Shown here one piece after another: positions 43,057-52,921 of a stretch of 64,000 nt of DNA. The number at the start of each line of letters is the position of its first letter. The first letter of the stretch is position 1. The stretch comes from Semisulcospira habei. Taxonomy: Eukaryota; Mollusca; Gastropoda; Semisulcospiridae. The translations under genes and the position numbers were made by a program. The notes beneath the pieces were generated by a model. It was not told where the DNA came from and did not search any database. It saw nothing but the letters and a program-made list of their open reading frames with translations. The DNA is taken from assembly GCA_036245525.1 (NCBI GenBank), contig BTPG01000005.1:122710578-122774577 (forward strand), read 5' to 3'.

Positions 43057-43130
43057 TAACCCTTAGGCTGCTACTGACGTCACGCGTCTTTTCCGTCGAG
43101 CGGTATCACCAGTAGCAGTCAAGGGGTTAA
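43057..43130. mobile_element. TTAA-type palindrome abutting PalD
   Basis: TAACCCTTAGGCTGCTACTG pairs with CAGTAGCAGTCAAGGGGTTA around ACGTCACGCGTC. The closing TTAA (43127-43130) is shared with the next PalD element. It looks like a further member of the TTAA group. Confidence 0.75.
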
Positions 43131-43210
43131 CTCTTTCGAGACGTGCCGCATCCGGATTCGCGGCGGGTAAAGCCGCGAATCCGGATGCGGCACGTCTCGA
43201 AAATGTTAAT
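43127..43210. mobile_element. PalD element, TTAA-bounded
   Basis: TTAACTCTTTCGAGACGTGC pairs with GCACGTCTCGAAAATGTTAA. The inner arms CCGGATTCGCGGC/GCCGCGAATCCGG are perfect. Confidence 0.9.
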
Positions 43211-43284
43211 ACAATCAAGAACGCAGGCTTGAGAAAGACTACTAGATGAGAAAATGTATACTTAGACTGAAGCACCATTTTCAC

Positions 43285-43352
43285 CCATTTAGCTCTAACG
43301 CACAGCAGCAGGAGATTGACTGACCATGAAAAAATTTAAGGGTAGTGCCAGA
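43285..43352. repeat. Truncated PalA left half
   Basis: CCCATTTAGCTCTAACGCAC through AAGGGTAGTGCCAGAT, then unrelated sequence. Confidence 0.7.
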
Positions 43353-43407
43353 TCATGTTCTTGTCTTCGGCGACGCCGTTGCAATCGACTATTTGTATCA
43401 TCAGACT

Positions 43408-43449
43408 GAGGATGATGATGATGATGATGATTATTATTATTACTATTAC

Positions 43450-43529
<80 letters not shown>

Positions 43530-43530
43530 G
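43408..43530. repeat. (GAT)n then (ATT)n microsatellite
   Basis: Seven GAT units followed by about 33 ATT units. Asp- and Tyr-rich frames are artefacts. Confidence 0.97.
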
Positions 43531-43734
43531 TTGTTGTTATTGATCGTCGCCAACTCTACAGCTTTGGTTCCTTTGTATTTGTGCTTGTACCGACAGTTAC
43601 ATGGTATGCATTGTGTCACATTCCTGGTATTCTTTCCGTCGGAAACACCCACACACTGACTCCAACAACAGGGCCGTGGCACTACTCAGTAGAAATTTGG
43701 TGGAGGCTCTGCTAGCTAGCCCCTTTTATCGGTA

Positions 43735-43860
43735 AGAGGCAAAAGATTCTCATGTACAGGGGGCATACAGAAAATAGAGCCGATTTTGACAAGCAAAGAG
43801 CATAGATTGTCATAAGCCCCTGCGACTGCAGGGGCCTATAACTATCTACGCTTCAAGTTG
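43735..43860. repeat. PalB-derived sequences
   Basis: A half-arm (AAGAGGCAAAAGATTCTCAT) at 43735-43755 and a diverged core at 43795-43855 (GAGCATAGATTGTCATAAGC with CTATCTACGCTTC). Confidence 0.55.
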
Positions 43861-43869
43861 CTCGTCGAA

Positions 43870-44775
43870 ATCGGCTCAATCTGCTTCCTCCTCCGTTCAG
43901 TGAAGCAGCCTTCCGGGGTTGAGTGTATCAATGTACAAGTCTTGGGTGCCAGAGAGAGACCCTAGGGAACTCAGGATTCTTTGAGTGGCAGGTGTAGGGG
44001 GTGTAGGCGATAAGCCTTTCCACCAATCGGATCGCAGGTACCCTGCCCTTGTGAGAGTAACCCCCCCCCCCCCCCCCGCTCCCCCCCCCTCCCCCCTTTC
44101 CCCACTGGTTCAGAACGCACGTGCGAAAACTTAGTCTCGCCCAGTGAATAAGACACGGAGGCCAATCGACGATTGATGACAAGTTAGCATCATGGAAGCG
44201 GACTAGAATGCAGTGGATAGAGATTATAAACGGGGTCTCAGATGAGTCTTGCTTCAGTTTTTGGACCCTCAAGTCGGCCTTAGCGGAAGGGAGTTTGTCT
44301 CGAGTGTTCTTGGATCGGACCTGATGTGTACGGTGAAAAACACTGTTTTTCAGTCCGTGGTGGAAGACATTGATCACAAGTTTCTCATTCGGCATTGGAT
44401 GTGAAGTGGTTCTGTGTTCTTTATTTATCTCAGTAAAGTTGTGATGTTGATGGGTCAGTGAAAGAAACGACTGACAAGCAGTAGATACGCGTATCGATGT
44501 CAGTCAAAACTGAGAAGAAACAACAGGTGCCACATGTCTTAAACCAAGGATTTTAGGAGTGTCGACCGGACATAATCCTCTTTGTTGTCGCCGTAGTTTC
44601 ATACATGTATTAAGCCCCTTTAGGGGACAGCCTGTCATTCTACGATTACCGGAGTGAAAAACGAAGATCTTGTTGGCATCAGTTTCCTCGGCTTCGCCCA
44701 AAGATCTTCGCTTTCTACGCGGCATAATAGACAGGCCAGGGCCGTCAGTTCACTCAGTAACTTTTGTCAGGTAAG
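43870..44775. other. No gene supported; one poly-C run
   Basis: A 155-codon minus-strand frame (43928-44395) spans a poly-C run that encodes glycines. A 73-codon frame lies at 44504-44725. Neither has a recognised domain or convincing splice context. They could be exons, but this cannot be shown. Confidence 0.3.
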
Positions 44776-44779
44776 TTGA

Positions 44780-44826
44780 TTAACATCACTTTCGCTGTCT
44801 GTAGCGCTACCGACAGTCAAAGTGTT
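44780..44826. mobile_element. Short PalC element
   Basis: TTAACATCACTTTCGCTGTC is followed by TGTAGCGCTACCGACAGTCA. The hairpin is reduced to GGTAGCGCTACC-like pairing. Confidence 0.65.
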
Positions 44827-45061
44827 CATTTGTATGCAAACAACTACGCCTACATGTGCGTGTACGCGAAGACGCCTTATAGCGTATTTTAGAAAATACG
44901 CCTTAAGGCATATTTTAGCAGTCAGTTATCAACAAATAAGCTGAACTATAAATGTAAAATATAAAATAAAGCACATACAAATAAATGGCTGTTGTTTTAT
45001 CATGGAATTATGCACTGTATAAAATGTAAAACATTAAAAATAATGTCACATTGAACTCGTG

Positions 45062-45117
45062 GTGAACTAATGTTGTTGTTGTTTTTGTTGTTGTTGTTGC
45101 TGCTGCTGCTGCTCTTT

Positions 45118-45167
<50 letters not shown>

Positions 45168-45168
45168 T
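45062..45168. repeat. (TTG)n(CTG)n(ATA)n triplet repeats
   Basis: Three adjoining triplet tracts. Confidence 0.95.
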
Positions 45169-45440
45169 GAACATAATATTACGATAAATATGGTGAGACA
45201 AAATAACAGAACGGTCGAAAACGTATCAGAACAGATAAATTATGACTTACATAACAACACTGCAATTTCAATAGTTAATGTAATAATATATCAAAGTGCA
45301 GTAGGCAAACTGTTGTGATATTTAGTTGAAATTTATCTCTATTTCAAATAATAGTCAGAGTATTATTGTAACGTATCATATTTAGTTATATGTGTTTATC
45401 ATCAGTGAGTGACAAGACGTAAAATAATATTCTGATTTTG

Positions 45441-45441
<1 letters not shown>

Positions 45442-45516
<75 letters not shown>
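45442..45516. repeat. (AAT)n microsatellite
   Basis: About 25 AAT units. Confidence 0.97.
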
Positions 45517-45518
<2 letters not shown>

Positions 45519-45695
45519 GACAGCAGGACGGGAAATACACAAACCAAGAAGAACAACAGTTTCAGTTTTATGATAATGACAAGAACAGATCCATTCTTGA
45601 CAGGCAAAACATTATTTTATGAAAAGTGATTTTGTTTTGTTAGGGTAATACAATTATTTCCCCGTACAATTGTTAGTATGTATTTTCCTATTTAG

Positions 45696-45696
<1 letters not shown>

Positions 45697-45776
<80 letters not shown>

Positions 45777-45778
45777 TT
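45697..45778. repeat. (ATT)n microsatellite
   Basis: About 27 ATT units; a shorter GTAGTA tract follows at 45788-45820. Confidence 0.97.
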
Positions 45779-45904
45779 ATTAATGGCGTAGTAGTAGTTC
45801 TAGTAGTAGTATAGTAGTAATTTATATGCGTGTTATTATTAGTCATAATGTATGCTAATTTATCAAACATTTACTGTTTTTGATTTTGTTCCTTTGAGTG
45901 TGCT

Positions 45905-46110
45905 TTTTTATTTATTTATTTATTTATTTGTTCATTCATTCATTCATTGCTTCATTCATTCATTCATTCATTCATTCATTCATTCATTCATTCGTTCGTT
46001 CGTTCGTTCGTTCGTTCGTTCGTTCGTTCGTTCGTTCGTTCGTTCATTCATTCATTCATTCATTCATTCATTCATTCATTCATTCATTCATTCATTCATT
46101 ATTATTTATT
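45905..46110. repeat. (TTTA)n(TTCA)n(TTCG)n(TTCA)n compound repeat
   Basis: A (TTCG)n block at 45992-46043 is bracketed on both sides by (TTCA)n. This is consistent with an A to G variant unit amplified inside an older array. Confidence 0.95.
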
Positions 46111-46232
46111 GTTTTATTTATTTACTTAATACTTTCTCACCAATTTATTTACTTATTTGTGTGTTCATTTGTTTATTAACTATCTGTATTATTTAGGTAC
46201 CCCGCCCCGCCCCACCCCACCCCCCACACCCC

Positions 46233-46330
46233 CTAGCAAAAGGCCATCAGGCCGACGACGGCCGCAGTAGGCCTGCGCACAGCCGTGCGCAAGCCCACTG
46301 CAGCCGTCGTCGGCCCGAGGACCTTTGCAC
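46233..46330. repeat. PalE GC-rich hairpin next to the dmrt exon
   Basis: AGCAAAAGGCCATCAGGCCG, then ACGACGGCCGCAG, pairs with CTGCAGCCGTCGTCGGCCCG, then AGGACCTTTGC. It ends about 56 bp before the start of the coding segment. A frame-compatible ATG at 46285 lies within it, which is a reason not to use that start. Confidence 0.82.
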
Positions 46331-46385
46331 ACGGAGAATGTACTTACTTATTATGCATTTTATTAATACACAATGCTTTTGACAG

Positions 46386-46904
46386 GATGTCCTTTGAGAC
46401 TCAGTGTCCTCGTCCTCAAGAGGAACAGATCATCAACGATGACAGTACAGACTATGATGACGATGAACTTCTTGACATCGACGACTCCAACACGGATGCG
46501 ATGTTCATCGACGCCGATAACACGCAGAGACACGAGAACGACGATGCCGACGATAGAATCGACGTCGACGATGACGACGACGATGAGGAAATTGACATCG
46601 ACGACGATGGATTTTGCGATGATCACAGAGATGAAGAAATCAGCAACGAGAGCACCGTGAACGACAAAAACGACGATGATGTGTCCAAGAAGACGTCAGA
46701 CGATAGCAGCAAAGCCTTGTCCAAAACTGGTGTCAACAAGCGGTTGCTAAGGACGCCGAAATGCGCGCGGTGCCGTAACCACGGCGTGGTGTCGTGCCTC
46801 AAGGGACATAAGCGGTACTGCAGGTGGCGCGACTGTCAGTGTGCTAACTGTCTATTGGTCGTTGAGAGACAGAGGATCATGGCGGCTCAGGTGGCCTTGA
46901 GAAG
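46386..46904 (+). CDS. dmrt2-like: DM-domain transcription factor, DMRT2-like, DM-encoding exon
   Basis: This exon encodes a DNA-binding regulator of the doublesex/mab-3 family, acting in the nucleus. Counted from the ATG at 46387, residues 12-110 are extremely rich in Asp and Glu. Residues 122-173 are a complete DM domain starting [16 protein letters not shown]. All zinc ligands of the two interleaved sites are visible: C126, C129, H141, C145 and H132, C150, C152, C155. The text [11 protein letters not shown] and [19 protein letters not shown] is the DMRT2/dmrt11E form rather than DMRT1, 3, 4 or 5. The exon ends AGAAG|GTGAGT, a strong donor in phase 2, at the position where DM genes commonly have an intron. 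The start is uncertain. AATGCTTTTGACAG directly precedes 46386 and could be an acceptor, so 46387 may be the initiator or an internal Met. An in-frame ATG at 46285 lies in a hairpin repeat and is disfavoured. Confidence 0.93.
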
Positions 46905-46921
46905 GTGAGTTATGATCTAGA

Positions 46922-47135
46922 TTAACCCATTCAGCCCTGACGCACTACAGCAGGAGATGTGTCGACCATGATAATTCAAGGGTAGTGCCAGATTAGCTTG
47001 TCGCCTGTCGGTGCCAAGCTAATCTGGCACTTCCCTTGGATTATCATGGTCGATCCATTTCCTGCAAATGGTGCATAGTCATTAGATGACGCCTCCAAAA
47101 TTTGGGAAATACGGCCGTCGGGCTGAACGAGTTAA
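46922..47135. mobile_element. PalA element, 214 bp, 17 bp after the dmrt donor
   Basis: TTAACCCATTCAGCCCTGAC and GGGCTGAACGAGTTAA are the ends. The hairpin arms at 46965-47050 are about 45 bp. The element begins 17 bases downstream of the splice donor. Confidence 0.92.
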
Positions 47136-47141
47136 TACTTG

Positions 47142-47294
47142 TGTTACGTTATCGCTTCAGATGTCGGTAGCGGTTTTTCTCGCAATGATTCCTGTAGGAA
47201 TCATCGCGAGGAAAAACAACAGCAACAACAACAACAACGACAACAACAACAACAACAACAACAACAAACCCGCTACCAAAAGCCAAAGGGTTAA
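47142..47294. mobile_element. PalC element expanded by (ACA)n
   Basis: ATGTCGGTAGCGGTTTTTCT pairs with the right half, which is interrupted by a (CAA)n expansion at 47215-47268. It ends CCGCTACCAAAAGCCAAAGG, then GTTAA at 47290-47294. Confidence 0.82.
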
Positions 47295-47635
47295 CGCATG
47301 TCCAAGAAGTCAATACTGAAGAGTTAAGTCCAACCAGAGACAATTATTTTAATCTGACAAAAGAGCGGCCGTCTGGACATTAAATTCTGCCGTACAATAG
47401 CAACAGCCCGTATATCCATTTTTGTGAGAAGCGAGATTGTCAGTGTAATATGCATTGAGAATCTCGATTAAGAAAAAGAAAAAGAAAAAGAACACACTAA
47501 TGTTTGTCACTGTAGATCTGATTTAGTTATGTAGGCATCTTGCCCCCGTGTCCACTCTCTGTTTGCAACTATTAATTTTCGTGAATTTTAGTCTAGCCGT
47601 CCACTGTTTCTGTCAATTGCTTGTCTATCCATCAT

Positions 47636-47836
47636 TTAACCCTTTTCATCGTGATACACTAGCGCTTGAAATTAATTTGACTATGATAGTTCAAGGGTGG
47701 TGCAAGAATAGCTTGGCGCCTGAGGCGCCAAGCTATTCTGTCACCACCCTTGAACAAAAAAATAATGGTTGATTTATCTCCTAATCTTTAACGTAGCCAA
47801 ATTTTAAAATCTCAGTTTCAGTATGTAATGGGTTAA
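47636..47836. mobile_element. PalA element, 201 bp, TTAA-bounded
   Basis: TTAACCCTTTTCATCGTGAT and GTATGTAATGGGTTAA are the ends. The hairpin (47682-47756) is centred on GCCTGAGGCG. Confidence 0.9.
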
Positions 47837-47839
47837 CCT

Positions 47840-48470
47840 TAAGAACTGCGTGGTTCTGAGAACAGATTATTCTTTGTTGAATTGATGTGTTGATTATTTA
47901 GAATAAATTGGCAATTGATTATTGGTGAATTCGTTATTTTAGTACGAATGAACAGAAGGGAACATAAAAAGAAACGTTTAGTATTATTCCCTGGTTCCAC
48001 ATACTGTGCACCTTACCTTCGTGAAAGGGTTCGTGTTTAGATAGAATTTGCCGCCTAGCACGAAATGACGGTCACTTCTTAACACGGGTAGTAGTAAATA
48101 GCACCAAGTTAGGTCAACTCGGAGAATACAGCGTGCAGTCGAGTCATGTTATTGTGTTCTCCTACGCAAAACTACACAAAGCACACTGAAATCTTACTTT
48201 TTAAGATCCAGGACGTATTGTTTTCGATTGTCATCAGCCATTTTCTTAGCCATTGTAAAAATCCCTTTGCTTTCCACTCCAAAGTCGAGACAAAGGGTCT
48301 ATCTTGTGTTTACACTTTTGATTCAGCTCATTGTGCGCACAGTGGGGGTGCATCACCTTCGACAGCCGCAGCAGGAATTTGGTTGTTATTGCCCAACATT
48401 TTTGTTTTAATTTTTAAAACAGCTGCATTCCATTTTTACTTTTTCAGTGACTGCATTCACGTCGCTCTCA
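47840..48470. other. Intron sequence, nothing recognised
   Basis: No exon-like segment or repeat was recognised. The 140-codon frame starting at 48146 runs into the PalE hairpin and has no domain. Confidence 0.35.
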
Positions 48471-48477
48471 GTGGCGA

Positions 48478-48572
48478 ACCCAGTAGCAAAGCGTCTTCGG
48501 GCCCACGACGGCCGCAGTGGGCCCGCGCATTGCTGTGCGCGGGCCCACTGCGGGCATCCCGACCCTAGGACT
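48478..48572. repeat. PalE GC-rich hairpin
   Basis: TCTTCGGGCCCACGACGGCC, then GCAGTGGGCCCGCGCA, pairs with TGTGCGCGGGCCCACTGCGG. The right outer arm has diverged. Confidence 0.82.
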
Positions 48573-48579
48573 TTTTTCT

Positions 48580-49388
48580 TACTAAGGATGCACCCCGTTG
48601 CGCGTGCGTTGGGGGGTATGATCGGTAGTGGGACAGGTAAACACAAGATAGACCGTTTGACTCGACTTCTGGGTGGAAAACTTGAGTTTTTTAAATTTTA
48701 TTTTTTTACAATGTCTAAGGAAACGGCTGACGAAAACAATACGTCCTGGAAATCTTGGAAGCAGGATTTCAATGTATTTCGGGTAGATTTAAGCAGGAAA
48801 ATCTAAATAACACTACTCGACTGCATGGTGTATTCTCAGATGGGACATACCTTGGTATTATTTGCCATTACTGGTGTTAAGAGGCGACCAGTTATCAATG
48901 ATCATCCCATGCCTGTGATGTACAACGTGATTTTAATTTCAATCACTAATTTCATATGTCGCAGTCTTTCATCTTCAAGCACTGTTTTCTCTCTTGTCCT
49001 ATGAAGAAGAAAAAAAAACGAAACTGAAAATGCTGTAATCGTGGAAATAAAATAAATAAATAAATAAATGATTAAATACAACAGAAGGGTTGTTAATTTG
49101 CCGGCATCTGCTTATTTTTAGTTATGCATTTCTTTGTTCATTTGTGCATTCTATGACTAACGCTCTTGCATTTATACATTCATTGATTTTTTTAAAAATG
49201 TATTGATCAGTCGCCTCAAACCCCTGCTCTTAACTCCCTTATGCTTGCGAATCCCTTCTGTTTGTACACTAAAGGGAACAGAAGCGTTAAAGTCGGTCTT
49301 TGCTTTCACTGCAACACTGTCATAAAGTATTTGTAAACTTTTTTACCTTAAGTGTTGTTGATACTGTTTTGTAAGTTTATCTTGTGCA
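48580..49388. other. Intron sequence, nothing recognised
   Basis: AT-rich sequence. A short (AAAT)n tract lies at 49048-49070. Confidence 0.4.
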
Positions 49389-49390
49389 AT

Positions 49391-49482
49391 TTAACGGTTT
49401 TGCTGTCGGAAATGCTTTTTTTCGAGATACTGAATTTCTACAGAATTCAGCTCGACAATTATCACTACCGACATCCTCGGGC
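49391..49482. mobile_element. PalC element, diverged
   Basis: TTAACGGTTTTGCTGTCGGA pairs loosely with ACTACCGACATCCTCGGGCA around GAATTTCTACAGAATTC. The right TTAA is missing. Confidence 0.7.
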
Positions 49483-49579
49483 ATGATAGAAAAACAAAAA
49501 AATAAATAAACACAACACACACACACAACAATAATAACAACAATAAGATGATACATGTTGTACTTTTTGATTTGCTCGG

Positions 49580-49793
49580 TTAACTCATTGTGCCCAAGGT
49601 ACGAAATATCCACATTTTGGAGTTATCCTCTGAGTACTGAATTACAATTAAGGAGACAGATCGACCATGATAGTTCAAGGGTGATGGCAGAATAGCTTGG
49701 TGCCTATAGGCGCCAAGCTATTCTGCCATCACCCTTAAACTATCATGGTCGAGCTATATCTTGCTGTTGTGTGTCGCGGGTAGAATGCGTTAA
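49580..49793. mobile_element. PalA element, 214 bp, TTAA-bounded
   Basis: TTAACTCATTGTGCCCAAGG and GGGTAGAATGCGTTAA are the ends. The arms carry GGTGATGGCAGAATAGCTTG and its complement. Confidence 0.92.
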
Positions 49794-49970
49794 ATCAAAA
49801 CGGCTAAATATACATGTACACTCTGTGGCTCACAGAAAGTACTACAGCAAGATTTTTTTTTTTCATTTTGTCAAATGGCAACGTTAGCTAAAGAATGTAA
49901 GTAAAGCCGTCGTACTCCCAACACGGTGTTGGATTTGTTTTTCATCATACATGTTTTTTTTTCATTGTGT

Positions 49971-50184
49971 TTAACTCATTCTACCCCAACACCGAAATCC
50001 CTAAATTTTGCCGTTGTTCTCTCAAGACTGCCTTGCAGTGTAGGACACAGATCGACCATGATAGTTCAAGGGTGATGCCAGAATAGCTTGGCGCCCATAG
50101 GCGCCAAGCTATTCTGGCATCACCCTTAAACTTTCATGGTCGATCCTTATCTTGCTGTGGTGTGTCTGGGGTAGAATGAGTTAA
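49971..50184. mobile_element. PalA element, 214 bp, TTAA-bounded
   Basis: TTAACTCATTCTACCCCAAC and GGGTAGAATGAGTTAA are the ends. It is almost identical to the copy at 39154-39367, which suggests recent spread. Confidence 0.93.
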
Positions 50185-50507
50185 ACATATTATATACTAT
50201 TTTTGGATAGGAATGTTTAGATCAAACTTCTCTTAGTGAGATTTTTTGCATCAGTTGACTCAAAACTGAAAAAGACGATATGTGGCCTGAAATTATAAGG
50301 GAAATTACGAATAAATCCCAACAGCCATACAACCAATCACTCCTTACTGGCACCTCTCGAAGACCTATCATTAGATGTGACGTCCATGAAAACATTCATA
50401 GACACTGTTTTCTCAATAAACCATTACAGGCTTCAGTCAAACCTCTATTAACTCTGTGCGTCTTAGGAAGGAGATATGTCAACTACAGAAAAAAAAGGGG
50501 CCGTACC

Positions 50508-50577
50508 AGCGAGCGGCATAGATTCTCATGAGACCCTGCGGATGCAGGGACTGATGAGAATCTATGCCGCTTGCGAG
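50508..50577. repeat. PalB hairpin core
   Basis: GCGAGCGGCATAGATTCTCA pairs with TGAGAATCTATGCCGCTTGC around a CCCTGCGGATGCAGGG loop. Confidence 0.82.
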
Positions 50578-50579
50578 AT

Positions 50580-51045
50580 GTAAATTTATCTGTCAGGAAA
50601 GTTTTGGGGGCAGGGGAAAGAAACCTGGTGAAAAAAACGTTTGGCCACCATGCTAGTTTTGATGAGCGCCTTGCTTTGAGGATCGTTTATCGGGACCCGA
50701 AACCCGAGTACAGTTTTGAGAGCGACCTCAAAGGGCCGCAACTGCGTGTTTACTGTATGGGTTGTTAGCCTTGTCGGTGCATTCGGAAGTTATGAGAAAA
50801 ACAGACAAATCGCCGAACCGCCGACGAATGGGGAACTCCCCGGGAATGGCTCGCCCAGCGCAGAAATGTCGCAGCCATGGCAGTATACTGGAAAAGTTAT
50901 GTGTACTCGCTTGCGGCGGGGCGAGAGGGTTCGCGAGGCGTTTTCTTTATTGACGGGTACTTTTTGATGCTTGTGAGGTCCCCCTCTCTAACACTCCCTG
51001 TGGGAGTGAAGGCGACGTTGGTGGTCATAGGTGAATACAAGTAGT
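50580..51045. other. Intron sequence, nothing recognised
   Basis: Several short overlapping + frames (50571-50967) have no recognised domain. Confidence 0.3.
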
Positions 51046-51050
51046 GTGCG

Positions 51051-51115
51051 TTCTTGTCTGTGATTTTGAACCTTACGGCCATAGGCCGTAAGGTCCCAAA
51101 TCACAGACCAGAACA
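51051..51115. repeat. Hairpin, family L
   Basis: GTTCTTGTCTGTGATTTTGA, then ACCTTACGGCC, pairs with GGCCGTAAGGTCCCAAATCA, then CAGACCAGAAC. A shorter relative is at about 6618-6655 (GTGATTCTGGACCTTACGGC). Confidence 0.85.
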
Positions 51116-51639
51116 AACTACGGCACTGGATACTGGAGGTTTGTGAAAAGTGAAAATTTTGGAAGGTGTATTGCCGCAACACATCATCGACCTCTTCTCC
51201 TCCACTGTCAAAACTACTCTTTCAACAGCCTTTAAATCGACCTACTTCAGGCAGGGTTAATAGTTCGCAATATCTTCTTTATAATTGTTCTTAGTGTATC
51301 TTACGTAATTCTGGACAAAATGGCTAACTTTAATTTATAAAATTTGATTGTCGTAAAATAAAAGACGTCTTTGTCCCGCTTTGCACGCCGAGGATAGTTT
51401 CGTCCGTTACGATCCAAACGCAGCGGAAAACCTCTGGTACGCGTGCCTTCTAACGTGGATTAAAAAAAGAAGGGTAGAAAAAGGTTTAGTTGAGGCAGGA
51501 CAACATTGACGTCCCCGCGTTGTATTTGCGAATTTTAGCAGTCAAATTCTGTCATTGAGCAGACAGTTTTAACTTGTGTGGTATGATACCCTTATTACAA
51601 TTTTCAAAAAAAATCTTGTTAATGTAAAACCAATAAAAT

Positions 51640-51848
51640 TACCCCGTTTAGTGCCGAGAAAAACTGAACAGCACCTAGCTGCAAGAGACATAGATCCTCA
51701 TGAGCCCCCTCAGTTGCGGGGGCTCATGAGGATCTATGACTCTTGCTGACACCACTTTGAATCCATGTTTCTGGGACAGCTAGATTGTTTTGCTGTATTG
51801 AATTAATGAAGAACAGCAATCTGCTTCAACTGGCACTGAACAGGTTAA
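51640..51848. mobile_element. PalB element sharing its TTAA with PalD
   Basis: CCCGTTTAGTGCCGAGAAAA starts the element and GGCACTGAACAGGTTAA ends it. The core at 51682-51746 is a 30-bp-arm hairpin. The closing TTAA (51845-51848) opens the next element. Confidence 0.87.
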
Positions 51849-51904
51849 ATCATTCGAGACGTGCCGCCTCCGGATACGCGGCTTGAAGGTCTCGAATGAG
51901 TTAA
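51845..51904. mobile_element. PalD deletion derivative, TTAA-bounded
   Basis: TTAAATCATTCGAGACGTGC, CCGCCTCCGGATACGCGGC, then GGTCTCGAATGAGTTAA. The inner right arm is lost. Confidence 0.8.
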
Positions 51905-52231
51905 TCTTGCTTTTTACAAAACTGGACTTACTGTTTTTGACATCACTGACACCACGCCGCCAGCTTAGTACGCATTCTGCCAACGCGTATCTCACCTATG
52001 GTCTCATTGATCGGTTGAACACCATGTTTCATACAGTTTCGCTCCTTCCTGTAAAACAGCTGCAAATACCTTGACCCAACCAGATTAGGATCAATACATT
52101 GCCATATGCGTAAGCATTAGGAAACTGTTGCGGCGTATGGACAAGCATCCATTGTTAAGTTCAGTACATACACAAATAAACACTACGGTCAAGCCAGTTA
52201 CCTCAAACATAATAATTACGTGTACAACCAC

Positions 52232-52379
<148 letters not shown>

Positions 52380-52423
52380 ATTTATATATAAAGACGATTC
52401 GACAGCTGTGGATGATGTGTCAG

Positions 52424-52500
52424 CCATAATAGTTCAAGGTAGTGTCAGATTAGCCTGGCGCCCGAAAAGGCACCAGTCTGTCAATGCCCTCTTTTCTCGG
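52424..52500. repeat. Truncated PalA fragment
   Basis: CAGCCATAATAGTTCAAGGT, then AGTGTCAGATTAGCCTGGCG, without ends. Confidence 0.6.
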
Positions 52501-52534
52501 TCATGTCCGCTACATCTCCCGCTGTGCTATCTAA

Positions 52535-52594
52535 TTATATTAGTTAGTTATTTAGGTTTAACGCAGAGCAGGCGACTAAGGCCATGTCACGGTG
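52535..52594 (-). mobile_element. 60-bp retroposon tail with 14-bp target duplication
   Basis: TTAGTTAGTTATTTAGGTTT through GCCATGTCACGGTG is flanked by GCTGTGCTATCTAA (52521-52534) and GCTGTGCTGTCTAA (52595-52608), 13 of 14 identical. Confidence 0.83.
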
Positions 52595-52786
52595 GCTGTG
52601 CTGTCTAAGAGTCTGTACGTGTTGCTGAATAGTTGCAGCCCGTCTTCAAGACAGAACCAGCGGCAGGAATAAGCACCATTACAGCAGTAGATGCTTTTGC
52701 TTTTTTCTCAAACAGTCTCTGAGAACGAATTACCACTGGTGGACTGAACCGCAAGAGGCAACGTGAATTCTGCGCCAGCCAGCTGT

Positions 52787-52921
52787 GAGCAGTCCTCTGA
52801 GTGAGGTCTCAGTTGTCCGTGAAAGAACACATAATCCTTCGCAAGCCACTAAGCAAGGTGCTCCGTTGCAGGATTATGTTTTCTTTCATGGACAACTGAG
52901 ACCTCACTAAGAGGACTGCTC
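52787..52921. repeat. Long hairpin with family K sequence in the loop
   Basis: GAGCAGTCCTCTGAGTGAGG, then TCTCAGTTGTCC, pairs with GGACAACTGAGACCTCACTA, then AGAGGACTGCTC. The loop holds GCAAGCCACTAAGCAAGGTG, one arm of the hairpin at 18-128. Confidence 0.9.

Noticed and set aside
43928..44395. 155-codon minus-strand frame
   Set aside because: It includes a poly-C-encoded glycine run, matches no recognised domain and has no convincing splice evidence.
45852..46196. Frames rich in SFIHSFIH and SFVRSFVR
   Set aside because: Translation of the (TTCA)n/(TTCG)n array.
46285..46386. Upstream ATG giving a 34-residue N-terminal extension to the dmrt exon
   Set aside because: These codons lie in the PalE hairpin and the following AT-rich sequence. 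A possible splice acceptor ends at 46385. The extension is not DMRT-like.
46363..46626. Minus-strand Val/Ile-rich frame
   Set aside because: It is the complement of the Asp-rich coding segment of the dmrt exon.
50571..50967. Overlapping 60-80-codon frames
   Set aside because: No domain, splice context or second copy. They overlap each other in different frames on the same strand.
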